Source: Hypericibacter sp963696655
Lineage (GTDB): Bacteria > Pseudomonadota > Alphaproteobacteria > Dongiales > Dongiaceae
NCBI GenBank assembly: GCA_963696655.1
Contig: CAVOLB010000121.1
Coordinates: forward strand, 1-64,000
Direction: 5' to 3'
Length of the DNA stretch: 64,000 nt
Part shown: positions 42,013-60,169 of the stretch, one piece after another
Layout: each line of letters opens with the position of its first letter
Numbering within the stretch: position 1 is the first letter of the stretch
The notes under the pieces: generated by a model
Told to the model about the DNA's origin: nothing
Databases searched by the model: none
What the model saw: the letters and a program-made list of their open reading frames with translations, nothing else
Program-made: the position numbers and the translations under genes

Positions 42013-43599
42013 TTACTTGCTCACATTCAGATAGAGCGTCGTCTCCGCCGAGGGCCCCAGGAAGAAGTTCTTGACCTTGGGAAGGTAGGCGGCGACCTGG
42101 ACCTCCTGATAGAGCATGGCGAAGGGCGAGACCGGCTGCCATGCCTTGATCAGATCCTGATAGCCCGTCTTGCGCTTGGCGTCGTCGCGCTCCATCAGCA
42201 GGGCCTGGGCCTTGGCCGTCATGTCGGGATCGATCCAGCTGTTGCGCCAGGAGAGCGGCTTGCTCGGCGGCTCGTCGGAATTGTCCGAATTCGCCACGAA
42301 CACCATGTTCGTGTTCGGATCGAAATAATCGACGCCCCAGGTGCCCAGATAGAGATCATGCTTGCGCGCCCGATAGTTGGTGAGCGCCGTCTTCGCATCC
42401 TCCGACAGGATCTTCAGCTTGATGCCCACCTGGGCCAGCGTTCCCTGCAGGCTCTGCGCGATGTCCATGCGCTCCTGAAAGGTCGACGCCAGATCGATCG
42501 AGAGCTCGAAGCCGTCGGCATAGCCGGCCTCGGCCAGCAGCGACTTCGCCTTGGCGACGTCGAGCTTGTAGGGATTGGAATCGACATAGCCCAGGAAGCT
42601 GCTCGGCAGGAAGGTCTGGTTGGTGACGTACCTCTCGCGCAGCGCGGTCTTTTCCAGCCCCTGGTAATCGACCAGATAGCGGATGGCCTCACGCACCTTG
42701 GGATCGGCCAGATATTTGTTCTTCAGGTTCATCCCGATATAGAGGCTGGTGCTTTGCGGCGTCGAGGTGACCTCGAATCCGCCCTTCTTGCGCAGGCCGT
42801 CCAGCTGGTCGGCCGAGAGATTGCGGGCGATGTCGACGTCGCCGGATTCGAGCAACAGGCGCTGCGCGGATTCCTCGGCGATGTTGCGCCAGACGATCCG
42901 TTTCAGCTTCGGCTTGCCGCCGTAATAATCGGGGTTGGCCTCGAGGACGAGAGTCTCGTCCGGCTTCCAGCTCTTCAGGATGAAGGGCCCCGAGCCGGCC
43001 GAATTCGTCTTCAGCCAGCCATTGCCCCAGTCGCCCTTCGTCTCGTGGCTCTTCAGCAGCTTGCTGTCGACGATCGCGAAGTTCGACGCCGAGAGCACGT
43101 TGATCACGTAGGACGGCGCGTAGGGCTTGTCGACCTTGAACTGGAAGGTCAGGTCGTCCACGGCCTTCAGCGTGTCGTTCATATTGTCCTTCGAGATGCC
43201 CAGATCCTGGATCAGGAAGGCGGGGGCCAGGTCGAGGGCGGCGAGACGCTGGAAGGAATACACGACATCGGCGGCCGTGAGGGCGTTGCCGCTGTGGAAT
43301 TTCTGGCCGGCGCGCAGCTTGAAGGTATAGGTCAGCCCGTCATCCGAGGCCGACCAGCTTTCGGCGACACGCGGCAGGATGTGGCTGGTGTCGTGCGGAT
43401 CGATCGAGACCAGCGTCACATAGACATTGCCCACGAGTTCGTAGGTCGAGATCTCGTACATCTCTGCCGGATCGAGCGAGATCATGTCGTCGAACCGCCA
43501 GGCTTCGATCAGGGTGTCGTCAGGCGTGGCCGCATGCGCGACCGGCATGGTCAGGGCCAGCCCGGCCCCGATGGCCAATGCCGCTAGAAATTTCTTCAT
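42013..43599 (-). CDS. Peptide ABC transporter substrate-binding protein (SBP_bac_5)
   Basis: A 528-residue periplasmic binding protein. The signal peptide is MKKFLAALAIGAGLALTMPV plus AHAA (cleavage after AHA). The mature protein has the family-5 signatures RFDDMISLDPAEMYEIST, WSASDDGLTYTFKLRAGQKF and the NPDYYGG loop. It delivers a peptide, possibly with nickel or other ligands, to the permeases. ATG 43599 follows AAGGACATCACG; the reading frame continues 72 codons upstream without signal-peptide logic. It is first of the operon SBP - permease - permease - ATPase - ATPase. Confidence 0.93.
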   Translation of the reverse strand: MKKFLAALAIGAGLALTMPVAHAATPDDTLIEAWRFDDMISLDPAEMYEISTYELVGNVYVTLVSIDPHDTSHILPRVAESWSASDDGLTYTFKLRAGQKFHSGNALTAADVVYSFQRLAALDLAPAFLIQDLGISKDNMNDTLKAVDDLTFQFKVDKPYAPSYVINVLSASNFAIVDSKLLKSHETKGDWGNGWLKTNSAGSGPFILKSWKPDETLVLEANPDYYGGKPKLKRIVWRNIAEESAQRLLLESGDVDIARNLSADQLDGLRKKGGFEVTSTPQSTSLYIGMNLKNKYLADPKVREAIRYLVDYQGLEKTALRERYVTNQTFLPSSFLGYVDSNPYKLDVAKAKSLLAEAGYADGFELSIDLASTFQERMDIAQSLQGTLAQVGIKLKILSEDAKTALTNYRARKHDLYLGTWGVDYFDPNTNMVFVANSDNSDEPPSKPLSWRNSWIDPDMTAKAQALLMERDDAKRKTGYQDLIKAWQPVSPFAMLYQEVQVAAYLPKVKNFFLGPSAETTLYLNVSK

Positions 43600-43974
43600 C
43601 GTGATGTCCTTCCCGTCGATGCTCGATTTTTCATTGAATCGTCCCGGCAGCAGGCCTGCCCCAGGGCGATTTTCATTCAAGCCCTCTCGATGAGCGCATG
43701 TAATCCCGAGGGGGCTCAAGGGAAATTGTGTGGGAGACGCGGGTTTTTTGGCGGGTCCCGGTGCGGCCGACGGCAGCCGGGGCTGCCGATCGCGCACGCG
43801 GCGACCCGCCGCCATCTCAATGAACAGACGGCCGGATGGCAGTTCAAGAAAGGAAGATTGGGCGGGCCGTACAGTTTATCTTGCTTGCCCGAGCGCGTGT
43901 CGCGGCGCTCGGGCCGATCGCGAACCCGCTCGCTCGGAGGGGCAGCGAGGTCAATCGCAGGGGACCGGCGGCGA
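43600..43974. other. Gap upstream of the peptide transporter operon
   Basis: No coding sequence is seen. It should hold the promoter of the binding-protein operon (reverse strand). TAAACT-like hexamers occur around 43875, but no convincing -35/-10 pair was found. Confidence 0.35.
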
Positions 43975-44460
43975 TCAGCAGCTTTTCGGCATCGGCTTGT
44001 TGCGCACGGTCGCGGCGAATTCCGCCCAGGACATCTCGCCGTCGCAATTCGCGTCCATGTCGTCGAACTGCTGGCGGCGCGGCGCCTCGAACTCCGCGAG
44101 CGTCAGGTTGCCGTCCTGATTCTTGTCAAGGCTGGCGAACTTCGAGGTTTCCTTGGCGAGCTTGTCGGGTTTGCTCTGCGCCTCGACGGTGTATTCCACC
44201 AGCGTGATCTGGCCGTTCTTGTCCGTATCGAGCCTGGCGAAGTTGCCCTGCTGCTTGACCGAGAACTCCTCGAACGAGATGACGCGGTCGTTGTTGGTGT
44301 CGAAGGGCTTGAAGAACACGTCGATCTGCGCGTCGCTGGCGCCGGGCGCTATGATCTTGTCCTGCGCCAGGACGCTGAAACCGTTCAGAAGCAGCAGGCC
44401 GCCGGCGATCGCGAAGCTCAGGACGAAGAGAGCGGCGATGGTGAGGGTTCGGAGCTTCAA
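43975..44460 (-). CDS. Four-EF-hand calcium-binding protein with N-terminal signal/anchor
   Basis: A 161-residue protein starting at TTG 44460 behind GGGGAGG (seven-base spacing). A basic start and a hydrophobic segment at residues 8-31 (AALFVLSFAIAGGLLLL) form a signal peptide or anchor. Four loops have the EF-hand layout DxDxDG-type-E: residues 54-65 (DTNNDRVISFEE), 78-89 (DTDKNGQITLVE), 112-123 (DKNQDGNLTLAE) and 136-147 (DANCDGEMSWAE). The first loop has N/R at some ligand positions and may be weak. It probably binds calcium outside the cytoplasm; the partner is unknown. It is 34 bases downstream of rlmB on the same strand. Confidence 0.85.
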   Translation of the reverse strand: MKLRTLTIAALFVLSFAIAGGLLLLNGFSVLAQDKIIAPGASDAQIDVFFKPFDTNNDRVISFEEFSVKQQGNFARLDTDKNGQITLVEYTVEAQSKPDKLAKETSKFASLDKNQDGNLTLAEFEAPRRQQFDDMDANCDGEMSWAEFAATVRNKPMPKSC

Positions 44461-44494
44461 TGACGAGCCTCCCCTTGGAAGCGATCGGTGGCGA

Positions 44495-45560
44495 TCAGCG
44501 AGGCCGCCCATGCTGGCGGGCCCATTCATAGAGTGCAATCGCGGCGGCGTTCGACACGTTGAGTTGATCGATCGGTCCCCCCGTCGGCAAACTGAGCAAA
44601 AGGTCGCAGCCCTCCCGCGTCAGGCGGCGCATGCCCCGTCCCTTCCGACCCCAGCACCAGGGCCACCCGCTCGGCGAGCTTGGTCTTGGGCAGGCTGTCC
44701 GGCGCGTCGGCATCGAAACCGAGACACCAGAAATTGGCTTTTTTGAGGAGCTCGAGGGCGCGGGCCAGGTTGCTGACGCGGACCAGGGGCACCACATCCA
44801 GGGCCCCGCTGGCGGATTTGGCCAGGGTGCCGGTCTCGGGCGCCGCATGGCGCTCGGTCACGATCAGGCCCCGGGCACCGAAAGCCGCGGCGGAGCGCAG
44901 GATCGCGCCGACATTATGGGGATCGCTCACCTGGTCGAGCACCACCACCAAGGCCGGGGCGTCGGGGTCCAGGTCGGCCGTCAGGTCTTCGATCGTTATA
45001 TAAGGTAGGGGCTCGACCCGGGCGGCCACGCCCTGATGAACCGAGCCCGCCGGCAGCAGCCGGGCGATGGCGTCCTTATCCATCGATTCCGGGGTCGGCA
45101 GGGGACGGGGCCGGGCCGAGCGGTCGATGCCGTCGAACAATTCGCCCGCCAGCTCGCGGGTGACGAGAATGCGGTGGATGTGGCGGCGCGGATTGCCCAG
45201 GGCGGCGCGGACCGCGTGGAGCCCATAGAGCCAGAAACCGCTGGTACCGGCGCGTTCCGGCGGCGGGCGCCGGCTCTGGCCCGGTTCGGACTCGCGCTCG
45301 CGCGGGCCGGGACGGAGTGGCGCCCGATCCTCTTCGGCCATGGGCGCGGAGCCGCGCTCAGCCGCGGGTTTGCCGGGCTTGCGGCGCGAGTCGTGAGGGC
45401 CGCCGGTCCCGGCGCGGCCCGGCTTGGACGTGCCGGACGAGGTGGGGACGGGCTTGGAACGGCCGGGGGACCCCGCTTCAGGGTGACGGTTTGAAGCAGG
45501 GCGGGATTGCGGGAAACGCGGCTTGCCTTTGCGCATGGCCCTGATTACATTGCATTCCAC
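44495..45560 (-). pseudogene. rlmB: 23S rRNA 2'-O-methyltransferase RlmB (SpoU family), frameshifted
   Basis: A SpoU/TrmH methyltransferase with a long Arg/Pro/Gly-rich N-terminal extension (about 110 residues), a substrate-binding domain (YGLHAVRAALGNPRRHIHRI) and a SAM-binding knot: VVVLDQVSDPHNVGAILRSA, then RVALVLGSEG. After that the frame breaks. The conserved end (GMRRLTREGCDLLLSLP, then TGGPIDQLNVSNAAAIALYE) lies in another frame down to TGA at 44495-44497. Removing one base of the C4 run at 44634-44637 restores GSEGTGMRRLT and a 354-residue protein. As written the encoded protein lacks motif 3 and should be inactive. The start may also be ATG 45536. Confidence 0.85.
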
Positions 45561-45642
45561 AATTCGGCTACCAAGATCCGCCCTCGACCGTTGCCTCTGT
45601 GGTGTGGAACGGACGACGGGGCGCTTTTCGTGTGTTTAGAAG

Positions 45643-45671
45643 TTGACAAGCTGCTGTAAATCCACATAGTT
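45643..45671 (+). promoter_or_regulatory. Promoter of the tRNA-tuf operon
   Basis: TTGACA at 45643-45648 with a 16- to 17-base spacer to CATAGT/ATAGTT (45665-45671). It lies 34 bases upstream of tRNA-Tyr, in the gap after the divergent rlmB start. The -10 is imperfect, but the -35 and the position make it the likely promoter for the tRNA-Tyr, tRNA-Gly, tuf, tRNA-Trp, secE and nusG unit. Confidence 0.6.
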
Positions 45672-45704
45672 CGCAACTCCGCGCGCGACCGAGAATGAGC
45701 GTAC

Positions 45705-45790
45705 GGAGGGGTGCCCGAGTGGCTAAAGGGGACGGGCTGTAAACCCGTTGGCGTCAGCCTACGTAGGTTCGAATCCTACCCCCTCCACCA
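45705..45790 (+). tRNA. tRNA-Tyr (GTA)
   Basis: 86 bases including an encoded CCA. Acceptor stem GGAGGGG pairs with CCCCTCC, anticodon stem ACGGG/CCCGT encloses the loop CTGTAAA with anticodon GTA. It has a long variable arm as expected for tyrosine tRNA, and the T-arm GGTTCGAATCC. Confidence 0.95.
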
Positions 45791-45865
45791 TCCTCTTCGG
45801 CCACGTATGCGGTGACGCGAACGCTTTGAGGGTTCACAGCAGTCTGAAGGAATCGAGCGGTACAG

Positions 45866-45940
<75 letters not shown>

Positions 45941-46074
45941 AACCACGGGACCAAGCGTAAGGGTCGAAGCCCTACCGGCGGCTTAAGGCCGGAAGAAGCA
46001 AGAACGGGCGTCGGTTTCGCGAAGCGGGCCGGCGCTACCACAGAGAAGACTCAAGTCAGCAGGAACCGACCACG

Positions 46075-47265
<1,191 letters not shown>

Positions 47266-47360
47266 GGCGCTTTAGGAGCAAGGACTGCAGCCGTAAGCGG
47301 GGAACGGCATCCTCGACCAGAGAGCCGGGACCTCGAGTTCGGAACCGGCGCGCGGGTCTT

Positions 47361-47437
47361 AGGAGTGTAGCTCAATTGGCTAGAGCACCGGTCTCCAAAA
47401 CCGGGGGTTGGGGGTTCGAGTCCCTCCACTCCTGCCA
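47361..47437 (+). tRNA. tRNA-Trp (CCA)
   Basis: 77 bases with encoded CCA. Acceptor AGGAGTG pairs with CACTCCT, and CCGGT-CTCCAAA-ACCGG gives anticodon CCA. The gene lies 95 bases after tuf and 42 bases before secE, the standard order. Confidence 0.96.
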
Positions 47438-47479
47438 CCGCCCGGACTGAATGGGCACCGCGATCGGTTCAAGGTTCGA

Positions 47480-47686
47480 ATGGAAGGCATGGCGAAGATC
47501 AACCCGTTAGAGTTTGCCCGGCAAGTACGCCAGGAAGTCGGCAAGGTCACCTGGCCGACCCGCAAAGAAACCGGAATCACCACGGCGATGGTGTTCGTGA
47601 TGGTGGTGCTTGCCGCCGTCTTCTTCTTCCTCGTGGATCAGGTGCTGGCTCTGGTGATGCGCTACGTAATCGGGTTGGGAGGCTGA
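47480..47686 (+). CDS. secE: Preprotein translocase subunit SecE
   Basis: A 65- to 68-residue single-helix SecE. The amphipathic N-terminal helix and WPTRKET motif (RQEVGKVTWPTRKETG) precede one transmembrane helix (MVFVMVVLAAVFFFLVDQVLALVM). ATG 47480 has AAGG at useful spacing; ATG 47489 gives the more usual MAKINP start. It forms the SecYEG protein-translocation channel in the inner membrane. It is two bases from nusG, hence cotranscribed. Confidence 0.93.
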   Translation: MEGMAKINPLEFARQVRQEVGKVTWPTRKETGITTAMVFVMVVLAAVFFFLVDQVLALVMRYVIGLGG

Positions 47687-47688
47687 CG

Positions 47689-48216
47689 ATGGCGCAGCGT
47701 TGGTACGTGGTGCATGTCTATTCGGGGTTCGAGCGCAAGGTCGCGCAGTCGATCCGCGAGCAGGCCCAGCAGGCCGGAATGACCGAGATCGAGGAAGTGC
47801 TGGTGCCGACCGAAGAGGTCGTCGAAGTGCGCCGCGGCTCGAAGGTCAATGCCGAGCGCAAGTTCTTCCCCGGCTATGTGCTGGTGAAGATGGATATGAC
47901 CGACGAGAGCTGGCATCTGGTGAAGAACACACCGAAGGTGACCGGCTTCCTCGGCGGCAAGGGTCGTCCGTCGCCGATTTCCGATGCGGAGGCGGAGCGA
48001 ATCCAGAACCAGGTGAAGGAAGGCATCGAGCGCCCGAAGCGTTCGGTGGTGTTCGAGGTGGGCGAGCAGGTCCGCGTTGCGGACGGCCCCTTCACCTCGT
48101 TCAACGGGCTGGTGGAGGAAGTGGACGAAGAGCGCGGGCGCCTCAAGGTCGCCGTGTCGATCTTCGGTCGCGCCACGCCGGTCGAGCTCGAATACTCGCA
48201 GGTCGAGAAGCTCTGA
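47689..48216 (+). CDS. nusG: Transcription antitermination protein NusG
   Basis: A 175-residue NusG. The N-terminal NGN domain (RWYVVHVYSGFERKVAQSIRE) binds RNA polymerase, and the C-terminal KOW domain is seen in GEQVRVADGPFTSFNGLVEEVDEERGRLKVAVSIFGR. It couples transcription to translation and to Rho. It lies two bases after secE with a GGAGG-like site in the junction. Confidence 0.96.
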   Translation: MAQRWYVVHVYSGFERKVAQSIREQAQQAGMTEIEEVLVPTEEVVEVRRGSKVNAERKFFPGYVLVKMDMTDESWHLVKNTPKVTGFLGGKGRPSPISDAEAERIQNQVKEGIERPKRSVVFEVGEQVRVADGPFTSFNGLVEEVDEERGRLKVAVSIFGRATPVELEYSQVEKL

Positions 48217-48399
48217 GCTTCTTCGATCTCGCGGGAATGGCGCCGCGTCTCGGGCAACTGCCCGGATGCGGCTTTGGTGCGGGAGGCCTGGCCAGGGCCG
48301 ATCAACCGCGCGCCTTGGGGGTCCAGACGGGACCCGACGCGCCCGCCGACGTGATTTCGGCGGGCCTGCATGGATGCAGGAGAGAACTGAGGTAGGAAC

Positions 48400-48828
48400 A
48401 TGGCAAAGAAGATCGAAGGCTATATCAAGCTGCAGATCCCGGCCGGGAAGGCGAATCCCTCGCCGCCGGTGGGTCCGGCACTGGGCCAGCGCGGCCTGAA
48501 CATCATGGAGTTCTGCAAGCAGTTCAACGCTGCGACGCAGGGTATGGAAGCGGGAATGCCGATTCCGGTGGTCATCACCGCGTTCTCGGATCGCTCCTTC
48601 ACCTTCGTCACCAAGACCCCGCCCGCGAGCTACTTCCTGCTCAAGGCGGCCGGCATCGAGAAGGGCGCCCAGACCACGGGCCGCGGCTTCGTCGGCAAGG
48701 TGACGATGGCGCAGGTTCGCAAGATCGCCGAACAGAAGATGAAGGACCTGAACGCCCATGACGTCGACGCGGCCGCCCAGATGATCAAGGGCACCGCGCG
48801 CTCGATGGGCCTCGAGGTGGTGGGGTAA
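48400..48828 (+). CDS. rplK: 50S ribosomal protein L11
   Basis: A 142-residue L11. IKLQIPAGKANPSPPVGPALG is the conserved N-terminal domain (thiostrepton/factor-binding), and GFVGKVTMAQVRKIAEQKMKDLN is the rRNA-binding part. It follows nusG after 183 bases containing no gene, with a GAGGTAGG site close before ATG 48400. It probably forms the L11 operon with rplA. Confidence 0.97.
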   Translation: MAKKIEGYIKLQIPAGKANPSPPVGPALGQRGLNIMEFCKQFNAATQGMEAGMPIPVVITAFSDRSFTFVTKTPPASYFLLKAAGIEKGAQTTGRGFVGKVTMAQVRKIAEQKMKDLNAHDVDAAAQMIKGTARSMGLEVVG

Positions 48829-48831
48829 GCC

Positions 48832-49524
48832 ATGGCAACGGGAAAGAGACTGCGCAAGGCTTATGAGGGCATCGACCGCGACGCGTTCTATGCCATCAAC
48901 GACGCCGTGAAGATCATCAAGGGCAACGCGACCGCGAAGTTCGACGAAACCATCGAGATCTCGCTCAACCTCGGCATCGATCCGCGCCATGCCGACCAGA
49001 ACGTGCGTGGCGTGGTGCAGCTGCCTCACGGCACCGGCAAGTCGCTGCGCGTGGCCGTGTTCGCCAAGGGCGACAAGGCCAAGATCGCCAAGGATGCGGG
49101 CGCCGACATCGTCGGGGCCGAGGATCTGGCGGAGAAGGTCAATGCCGGCCAGATCGACTTCGATCGCGTCATCGCCACGCCGGACATGATGGCGCTGGTG
49201 GGCCGTCTCGGTAAGGTGCTGGGCCCGCGCGGCCTGATGCCGAACCCGAAGCTCGGCACCGTCACCAACGACGTGGCCGAGGCCGTCAAGGCGACCAAGG
49301 GCGGCCAGGTCGAGTTCCGCGCCGAGAAGTCGGGGCTGATCCATGCCGGTATCGGCAAGGCCAGCTTCAGCGAGGCGGCGATCGCCGACAACGTGAAGGC
49401 GTTCGTGGGCGCGATCAACCGCGCCAAGCCGGCCGGCGCCAAGGGCACCTTCCTCAAGAAGGTTTCCATCAGCTCGACCATGGGCCCGGGCGTGAAGCTC
49501 GACGTCGCCACGGTCGTCGGCTGA
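48832..49524 (+). CDS. rplA: 50S ribosomal protein L1
   Basis: A 230-residue L1. Diagnostic motifs are ATAKFDETIEISLNLGIDPR and MPNPKLGTVTNDVAEAVKATKGGQVEFRAEK, the rRNA-binding surface. L1 normally represses its own operon by binding a leader resembling its rRNA site. ATG 48832 lies three bases after the stop of rplK, a tight, coupled arrangement. Confidence 0.97.
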   Translation: MATGKRLRKAYEGIDRDAFYAINDAVKIIKGNATAKFDETIEISLNLGIDPRHADQNVRGVVQLPHGTGKSLRVAVFAKGDKAKIAKDAGADIVGAEDLAEKVNAGQIDFDRVIATPDMMALVGRLGKVLGPRGLMPNPKLGTVTNDVAEAVKATKGGQVEFRAEKSGLIHAGIGKASFSEAAIADNVKAFVGAINRAKPAGAKGTFLKKVSISSTMGPGVKLDVATVVG

Positions 49525-49540
49525 GTTTCTTCGGTTCGTC

Positions 49541-49564
49541 GGGCCGCCCTTTCGCGGGCGGCCC
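49541..49564 (+). terminator. GC hairpin after rplA
   Basis: GGGCCGCCC (49541-49549), loop TTTCGC, GGGCGGCCC (49556-49564): a perfect 9-bp stem 17 bases after the rplA stop. It has no T-run, so it may be a partial terminator or RNA-processing site between the L11 and L10 operons. Confidence 0.5.
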
Positions 49565-49599
49565 TTCGAGCCGCATTTGAATACCGGCGGATCGGATCC

Positions 49600-49950
49600 C
49601 CTCGGGGAAACGAGATGCCGGGAAGGTCGGACGAGATCCTTCGGGATCGAAGCCGGCCGCACCTGTCCGAGACTGCGGGTGCCTTGAAGCGGCCTGACAG
49701 GGGTCGCCAAGGGCTTAATCCGGTGGGACTTGTCCCACGCCCTGCATAGACGGGAGAACGAGTTTCAGAGCGGCAGCAGGGGCAGTCCCGTCGGGACGCC
49801 TCCAGCCTGCCGCCTCTGGGCTTGAACTTCTGGGACAGGCCGAACCGGACGTCCGGGGACGCCAAGTCACCGGATGTCCATCGAGCAACCGGGGCTCGAG
49901 GGTCGGTCGCGAACGCGATCGAGCCCAAGCGCCCCAAGCGGAGACGATCA
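49600..49950 (+). promoter_or_regulatory. rplJ leader, probable L10 autoregulatory region
   Basis: About 390 bases lie between the rplA hairpin and the rplJ start, with no gene. A GTGGGA-CTTG-TCCCAC hairpin lies at 49723-49738, and earlier stretches (49640-49700) can pair as well. In many bacteria L10, with L7/L12, binds its own leader and represses translation, so this is a candidate for that site. Assigned from position, not from a verified structural match. Confidence 0.4.
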
Positions 49951-50472
49951 GTGGACCGATCCGAAAAACTGGAGCTGATCACCTCGCTGCACAATACGCT
50001 GAAGGACGCCGAACTCGTCGTGGTGACACGCCGGGCCGGCTTGACCGTGGCTGAGGTCACGGACCTGCGGCGTAAGATGCGTGCAGCCGGTGCCGGCTAC
50101 CGCGTGGCCAAGAATCGGCTCGCTCGTCGCGCTCTCGAAGGCACCAAATTCACGGGCCTGTCTGATCTGCTCACCGGAACCACGGCACTCGCCTATTCCA
50201 AGGATCCGGTGGCGGCAGCGAAGGTGGCGATCACCTACGCGAAGGACAACGAGAAGCTTTCCATCGCCGGCGGCATGCTGGGCAACCTGGTCCTCGATCC
50301 CGAAGGGATCAAGGCCCTCGCCAGCCTGCCGTCGCTCGATGAGCTTCGCGCCAAGCTCGTCGGCTTGCTGCAGACCCCGGCGACGCGTGTCGCCACGGTT
50401 CTGGCGGCACCCGCCGGCCAGCTGGCCCGTGTGTTCAATGCCTACGCGACGAAAGAGAGCAGCGCGTCGTGA
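49951..50472 (+). CDS. rplJ: 50S ribosomal protein L10
   Basis: A 173-residue L10 starting at GTG 49951 (GGAG eight bases upstream; the open frame further upstream is leader, not conserved). The N-terminal part SLHNTLKDAELVVVTRRAGLTVAEVTDLRRKMRAAG and KNRLARRALEG is typical, and the C-terminal helix that binds the L7/L12 dimers ends in ARVFNAYATKE. It forms the stalk base and probably regulates its own operon. Confidence 0.96.
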   Translation: MDRSEKLELITSLHNTLKDAELVVVTRRAGLTVAEVTDLRRKMRAAGAGYRVAKNRLARRALEGTKFTGLSDLLTGTTALAYSKDPVAAAKVAITYAKDNEKLSIAGGMLGNLVLDPEGIKALASLPSLDELRAKLVGLLQTPATRVATVLAAPAGQLARVFNAYATKESSAS

Positions 50473-50526
50473 CGCGCCGCTCAGAGCCAAACCCAGAAAA
50501 ACGTTCAAGCCTTAGGAGAAGTTGAA

Positions 50527-50901
50527 ATGGCTGATTTGCAGAAGTTGGTCGACGAACTGTCGAAGCTCACCGTCCTCGAGGCGGCCGAGCTCTCGAAGAA
50601 GCTCGAAGAGGCGTGGGGCGTGTCGGCTGCAGCACCGGTCGCGGTGGCTGCTGCCGGTGGCGCCGCTGCCGCTGCTCCCGTCGCGGAGCAGACCGAGTTC
50701 TCCGTCATCCTCGTGGAAGGCGGCGACAAGAAGATCAACGTGATTAAGGAAGTCCGCGCCATCACCAGCCTCGGCCTCAAGGAGGCCAAGGATCTCGTCG
50801 AGGGTGCGCCCAAGACGGTGAAGGACGGCGTGCCGAAGGCGGAAGCCGAGGCGATGAAGAAGAAGCTCGAGGAAGCCGGCGCGAAGGTTCAGCTGAAGTA
50901 G
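50527..50901 (+). CDS. rplL: 50S ribosomal protein L7/L12
   Basis: A 124-residue L12 stalk protein. The N-terminal dimerisation helix LQKLVDELSKLTVLEAAELSKKLEE and an Ala-rich hinge (about 38-55) lead to the factor-binding C-terminal domain with EKTEFSVILVE-type strands (EQTEFSVILVEGGDKKINV) and VKDGVPKAEAEAMKKKLEE. A TTAGGAGA site lies before ATG 50527. Confidence 0.97.
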   Translation: MADLQKLVDELSKLTVLEAAELSKKLEEAWGVSAAAPVAVAAAGGAAAAAPVAEQTEFSVILVEGGDKKINVIKEVRAITSLGLKEAKDLVEGAPKTVKDGVPKAEAEAMKKKLEEAGAKVQLK

Positions 50902-50943
50902 TCAGCTCACTCGCGACGCCGGGTTCCCGGCTGCGAACGACAA

Positions 50944-50972
50944 GGCCACCGTCCCTCAAGGGGACGGTGGCC
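50944..50972 (+). terminator. rplL-rpoB intercistronic hairpin (attenuator)
   Basis: GGCCACCGTCCC (50944-50955), loop TCAAG, GGGACGGTGGCC (50961-50972): a perfect 12-bp stem with no T-run after it. Its place, 42 bases after rplL and about 200 before rpoB, matches the partial terminator that sets the ratio of ribosomal protein to polymerase subunit in other bacteria. Confidence 0.6.
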
Positions 50973-51170
50973 GCGTCGCCGGCGAGCCGGGAAGGACCCG
51001 TCGGATTTGGGATCGCCGCATCCCCGAGAAATCGAAACGCGGCGTCGGGCACGGATAGGGCCCGGGCGAACGGCGAGAGCCGCCTGATTCGCGAAAACCT
51101 GCCGGTGGGAGTCCCCCGGGGGATTCCTGGGCCCGGATATCGGGCGTGACGCGCGAGGCGAGGACAAGCA

Positions 51171-55334
<4,164 letters not shown>

Positions 55335-55345
55335 AGGAGCGTTCG

Positions 55346-59512
<4,167 letters not shown>

Positions 59513-59568
59513 TCCGAGTTGCCGCCGGGGCGGTTTTCGTCCCGGCTGGCAGTGCGTGAATGACGAGG

Positions 59569-59597
59569 GGCCTGTTCTCCTATGCGGAGGGCAGGCC
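59569..59597 (+). terminator. Hairpin after rpoC
   Basis: GGCCTGTTCTCC, loop TATGC, GGAGGGCAGGCC: a 12-bp stem with two G-T pairs, 57 bases after the rpoC stop, followed by CTTCGG rather than a T-run. It is a probable transcription end for the rpo unit, or Rho-dependent. Confidence 0.55.
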
Positions 59598-59942
59598 CTT
59601 CGGCCGTTCCGGGGTGCGACATGACCGCCCTGAAGGTGAGTCTTGCAGAGACTGCATGGATTCCGGCGATCCCGGCGGTTCTTGCAAGGGTACGCCGGGA
59701 GAATCGGTGACAGGTTATTGAATTATATGCGTAATTTCTTGTCTTCTCGCATGACGGACCGGGGTCGGCGAGGGTAAGCACCCTTCGCCGCTGCTTTCCC
59801 GAGCACCCCACGCTCTTGTGGATAGATTTCGGGGCGTTGTGCCGAAACCCGCAGAATCCCTGGGTTAATTGAAGATTGACGCGGATGCGCCCGAGGCCCC
59901 GGAACAGCCTGCAATGCAATGAATTTTCTTACTGTTTCGCGC
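59598..59942. other. Intergenic region between rpoC and the str operon
   Basis: No gene is seen. The stretch 59710-59760 is A/T-rich (TATTGAATTATATGCGTAAT), a possible secondary promoter, and 59880-59940 precedes the str promoter. A 63-codon reverse frame here has no recognisable features. Confidence 0.4.
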
Positions 59943-59971
59943 TTGACGGGGTGGGGGGCGATTCATATTAT
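59943..59971 (+). promoter_or_regulatory. Promoter of the str (rpsL) operon
   Basis: TTGACG (59943-59948), a 17-base spacer and TATTAT (59966-59971): near-consensus -35 and -10 with optimal spacing. The transcript would begin about 59978, giving a leader of roughly 190 bases before rpsL ATG 60170. It fits the high expression needed for rpsL, rpsG, fusA and tuf. Confidence 0.8.
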
Positions 59972-60169
59972 CCGCGCGCCTTCCGGGGCTGGTGGTAGAC
60001 CTGAAAACGGTCTAGACGCAGCGCCGCCGAAAAGCACGAACGACACCACATAGGTCGCCCATCGGGGCCTTGCCCCTGGCGACCATTTTTCTGGCCGCAC
60101 GAGCCGAATTTTTGGCTCGGCGCGGTCGTTTGCATCGCGGTTTTGCAACCGTACGAGGACCTATAGCCG

